Assembly: GCA_017430155.1 (NCBI GenBank)
Contig: JAFRNO010000634.1
Span: 1-5,872 of the forward strand
Source: Kiritimatiellia bacterium
GTDB lineage: Bacteria; Verrucomicrobiota; Kiritimatiellia; RFP12; UBA1067
Length of the DNA: 5,872 nucleotides
Direction: 5' to 3'
Position numbers and translations under genes: made by a program. The notes under the pieces were generated by a model that worked only from the letters and a program-made list of their open reading frames with translations, was not told the origin of the DNA and made no database searches. Positions 5,423 to 5,872 of the stretch are shown one piece after another. Position 1 is the stretch's first letter. Every line of letters begins with the position of its first letter.

Positions 5423-5872
5423 GGTTCGTCGTCACAGCCGGCCCCACGCGCGAGTTCATCGACCCCGTGCGTTTCCTCTCGAATCCGTCCACGGGACGGA
5501 TGGGCTTCGCCGTGGCGCGCGCCGCGCGCGCGGCGGGCCACGAGGTGACGCTCATCGCGGGGCCCGTCGCCCTCAAGACGCCTCCTGGCGTTACGCGCAT
5601 CGACGTCGTCTCCGCCCGCGACATGCTCGACGCGGTCCGCACCGTAATCGCACGCGCCGACGTGCTGGTGATGACCGCCGCCGTGGCCGACTGGCGCCCC
5701 GCGCGCCGCGCCTCCCGCAAGCTCAAGAAAACGGAGATGTCCGACCCGTTGCACCGCGTGCGCAACCCCGACATCCTGAAAACCGTCAACCGCCTCGTGC
5801 GCACGGGGGCAACGGGCGACCCGCCCGGCGCGTTGATCCGCATCGGTTTCGCCGCCGAAACGGGCGCGCCCG
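5419..5872 (+). CDS. coaB: Phosphopantothenate-cysteine ligase (CoaB), stand-alone, N-terminal part
   Basis: The frame is open from a GTG at 5419 to the right window edge, covering 151 codons. It encodes the CoaB (DFP C-terminal) domain, which joins 4'-phosphopantothenate to cysteine in coenzyme A synthesis using a nucleoside triphosphate (CTP in the bacterial type). Visible motifs are TAGPTREFIDPVRFLSNPST (6-25) running into GRMG (26-29), MTAAVADWRP (85-94), KLKK (101-104), NPDIL (116-120) and RIGFAAETG (from about 141). N22 and the KLKK lysines match residues known to matter in E. coli CoaB. The typical bifunctional CoaBC has a flavoprotein CoaC domain of about 180 residues in front. Here the preceding DNA is transketolase, so the ligase is a separate gene. 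GTG is the only plausible start: it overlaps the tkt stop as GTGA and lies 6 residues before the first conserved motif, and no strong ribosome site is seen. The C-terminus is outside the window. Confidence 0.93.
   Translation, partial: MRFVVTAGPTREFIDPVRFLSNPSTGRMGFAVARAARAAGHEVTLIAGPVALKTPPGVTRIDVVSARDMLDAVRTVIARADVLVMTAAVADWRPARRASRKLKKTEMSDPLHRVRNPDILKTVNRLVRTGATGDPPGALIRIGFAAETGAP

Noticed and set aside
5299..5843. Two minus-strand open frames opposite the end of tkt and coaB
   Set aside because: The plus strand there carries conserved CoaB motifs from the GTG at 5419, and the antisense translations show no recognisable domain.
1..5872. Search for tRNA or rRNA genes, CRISPR arrays, insertion sequences, riboswitches, rho-independent terminators and prophage genes
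   Set aside because: None was seen. Every base outside 1848-1916 lies in a gene or in a gap of 11 bases or less, and no hairpin followed by a T-run was found, as expected because neither operon ends in the window.

Overview
This GC-rich bacterial window is fully coding apart from one 69-base divergent intergenic region. It holds seven housekeeping or metabolic genes and no sign of mobile DNA, RNA genes or CRISPR. Outside the first codons of the two operon-leading genes, codons mostly end in G or C. The lineage cannot be fixed from the sequence. A two-subunit class I fumarase, a stand-alone CoaB with a 'TAGPTRE...FLSNPSTGRMG' start and the high GC content would fit an uncultured member of the PVC superphylum (Kiritimatiellota or Verrucomicrobiota-like), but this is a weak inference.

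Layout. The leftward (minus-strand) cluster, read from the centre outward, is proC (1847-1041), then the class I fumarate hydratase alpha subunit (1044-211), then the beta subunit (200 to the window edge, truncated). proC and alpha overlap by 4 bases (ATGA). Alpha and beta are 10 bases apart. The rightward (plus-strand) cluster is a short M50-family membrane metallopeptidase (1917-2771), then KDPG aldolase eda (2783-3418), then transketolase tkt (3422-5422), then a stand-alone phosphopantothenate-cysteine ligase coaB (5419 to the window edge, truncated). Spacings are 11 and 3 bases, then a 4-base GTGA overlap, so the four look like one operon.

The genes supply central metabolism rather than one specialised pathway. 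Fumarase works in the TCA cycle or the reductive branch, ProC makes proline, and KDPG aldolase feeds pyruvate and glyceraldehyde-3-phosphate into lower glycolysis. Transketolase uses glyceraldehyde-3-phosphate in the non-oxidative pentose phosphate pathway, and CoaB acts in coenzyme A synthesis. The M50 peptidase has no obvious metabolic link to its neighbours.

The most interesting signal is in the 69-base divergent region (1848-1916). Each operon-leading ATG has an extended -10 element (TGATATACT for proC, TGGTAGAAT for the M50 gene) whose hexamer ends exactly 7 bases before the start codon, and neither has a Shine-Dalgarno sequence. The internal genes beta, eda and tkt do have AAAGG-type sites. 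This predicts a symmetric pair of divergent leaderless mRNAs whose promoter upstream regions share the same central bases. I did not find a convincing previously undescribed multi-gene system here.
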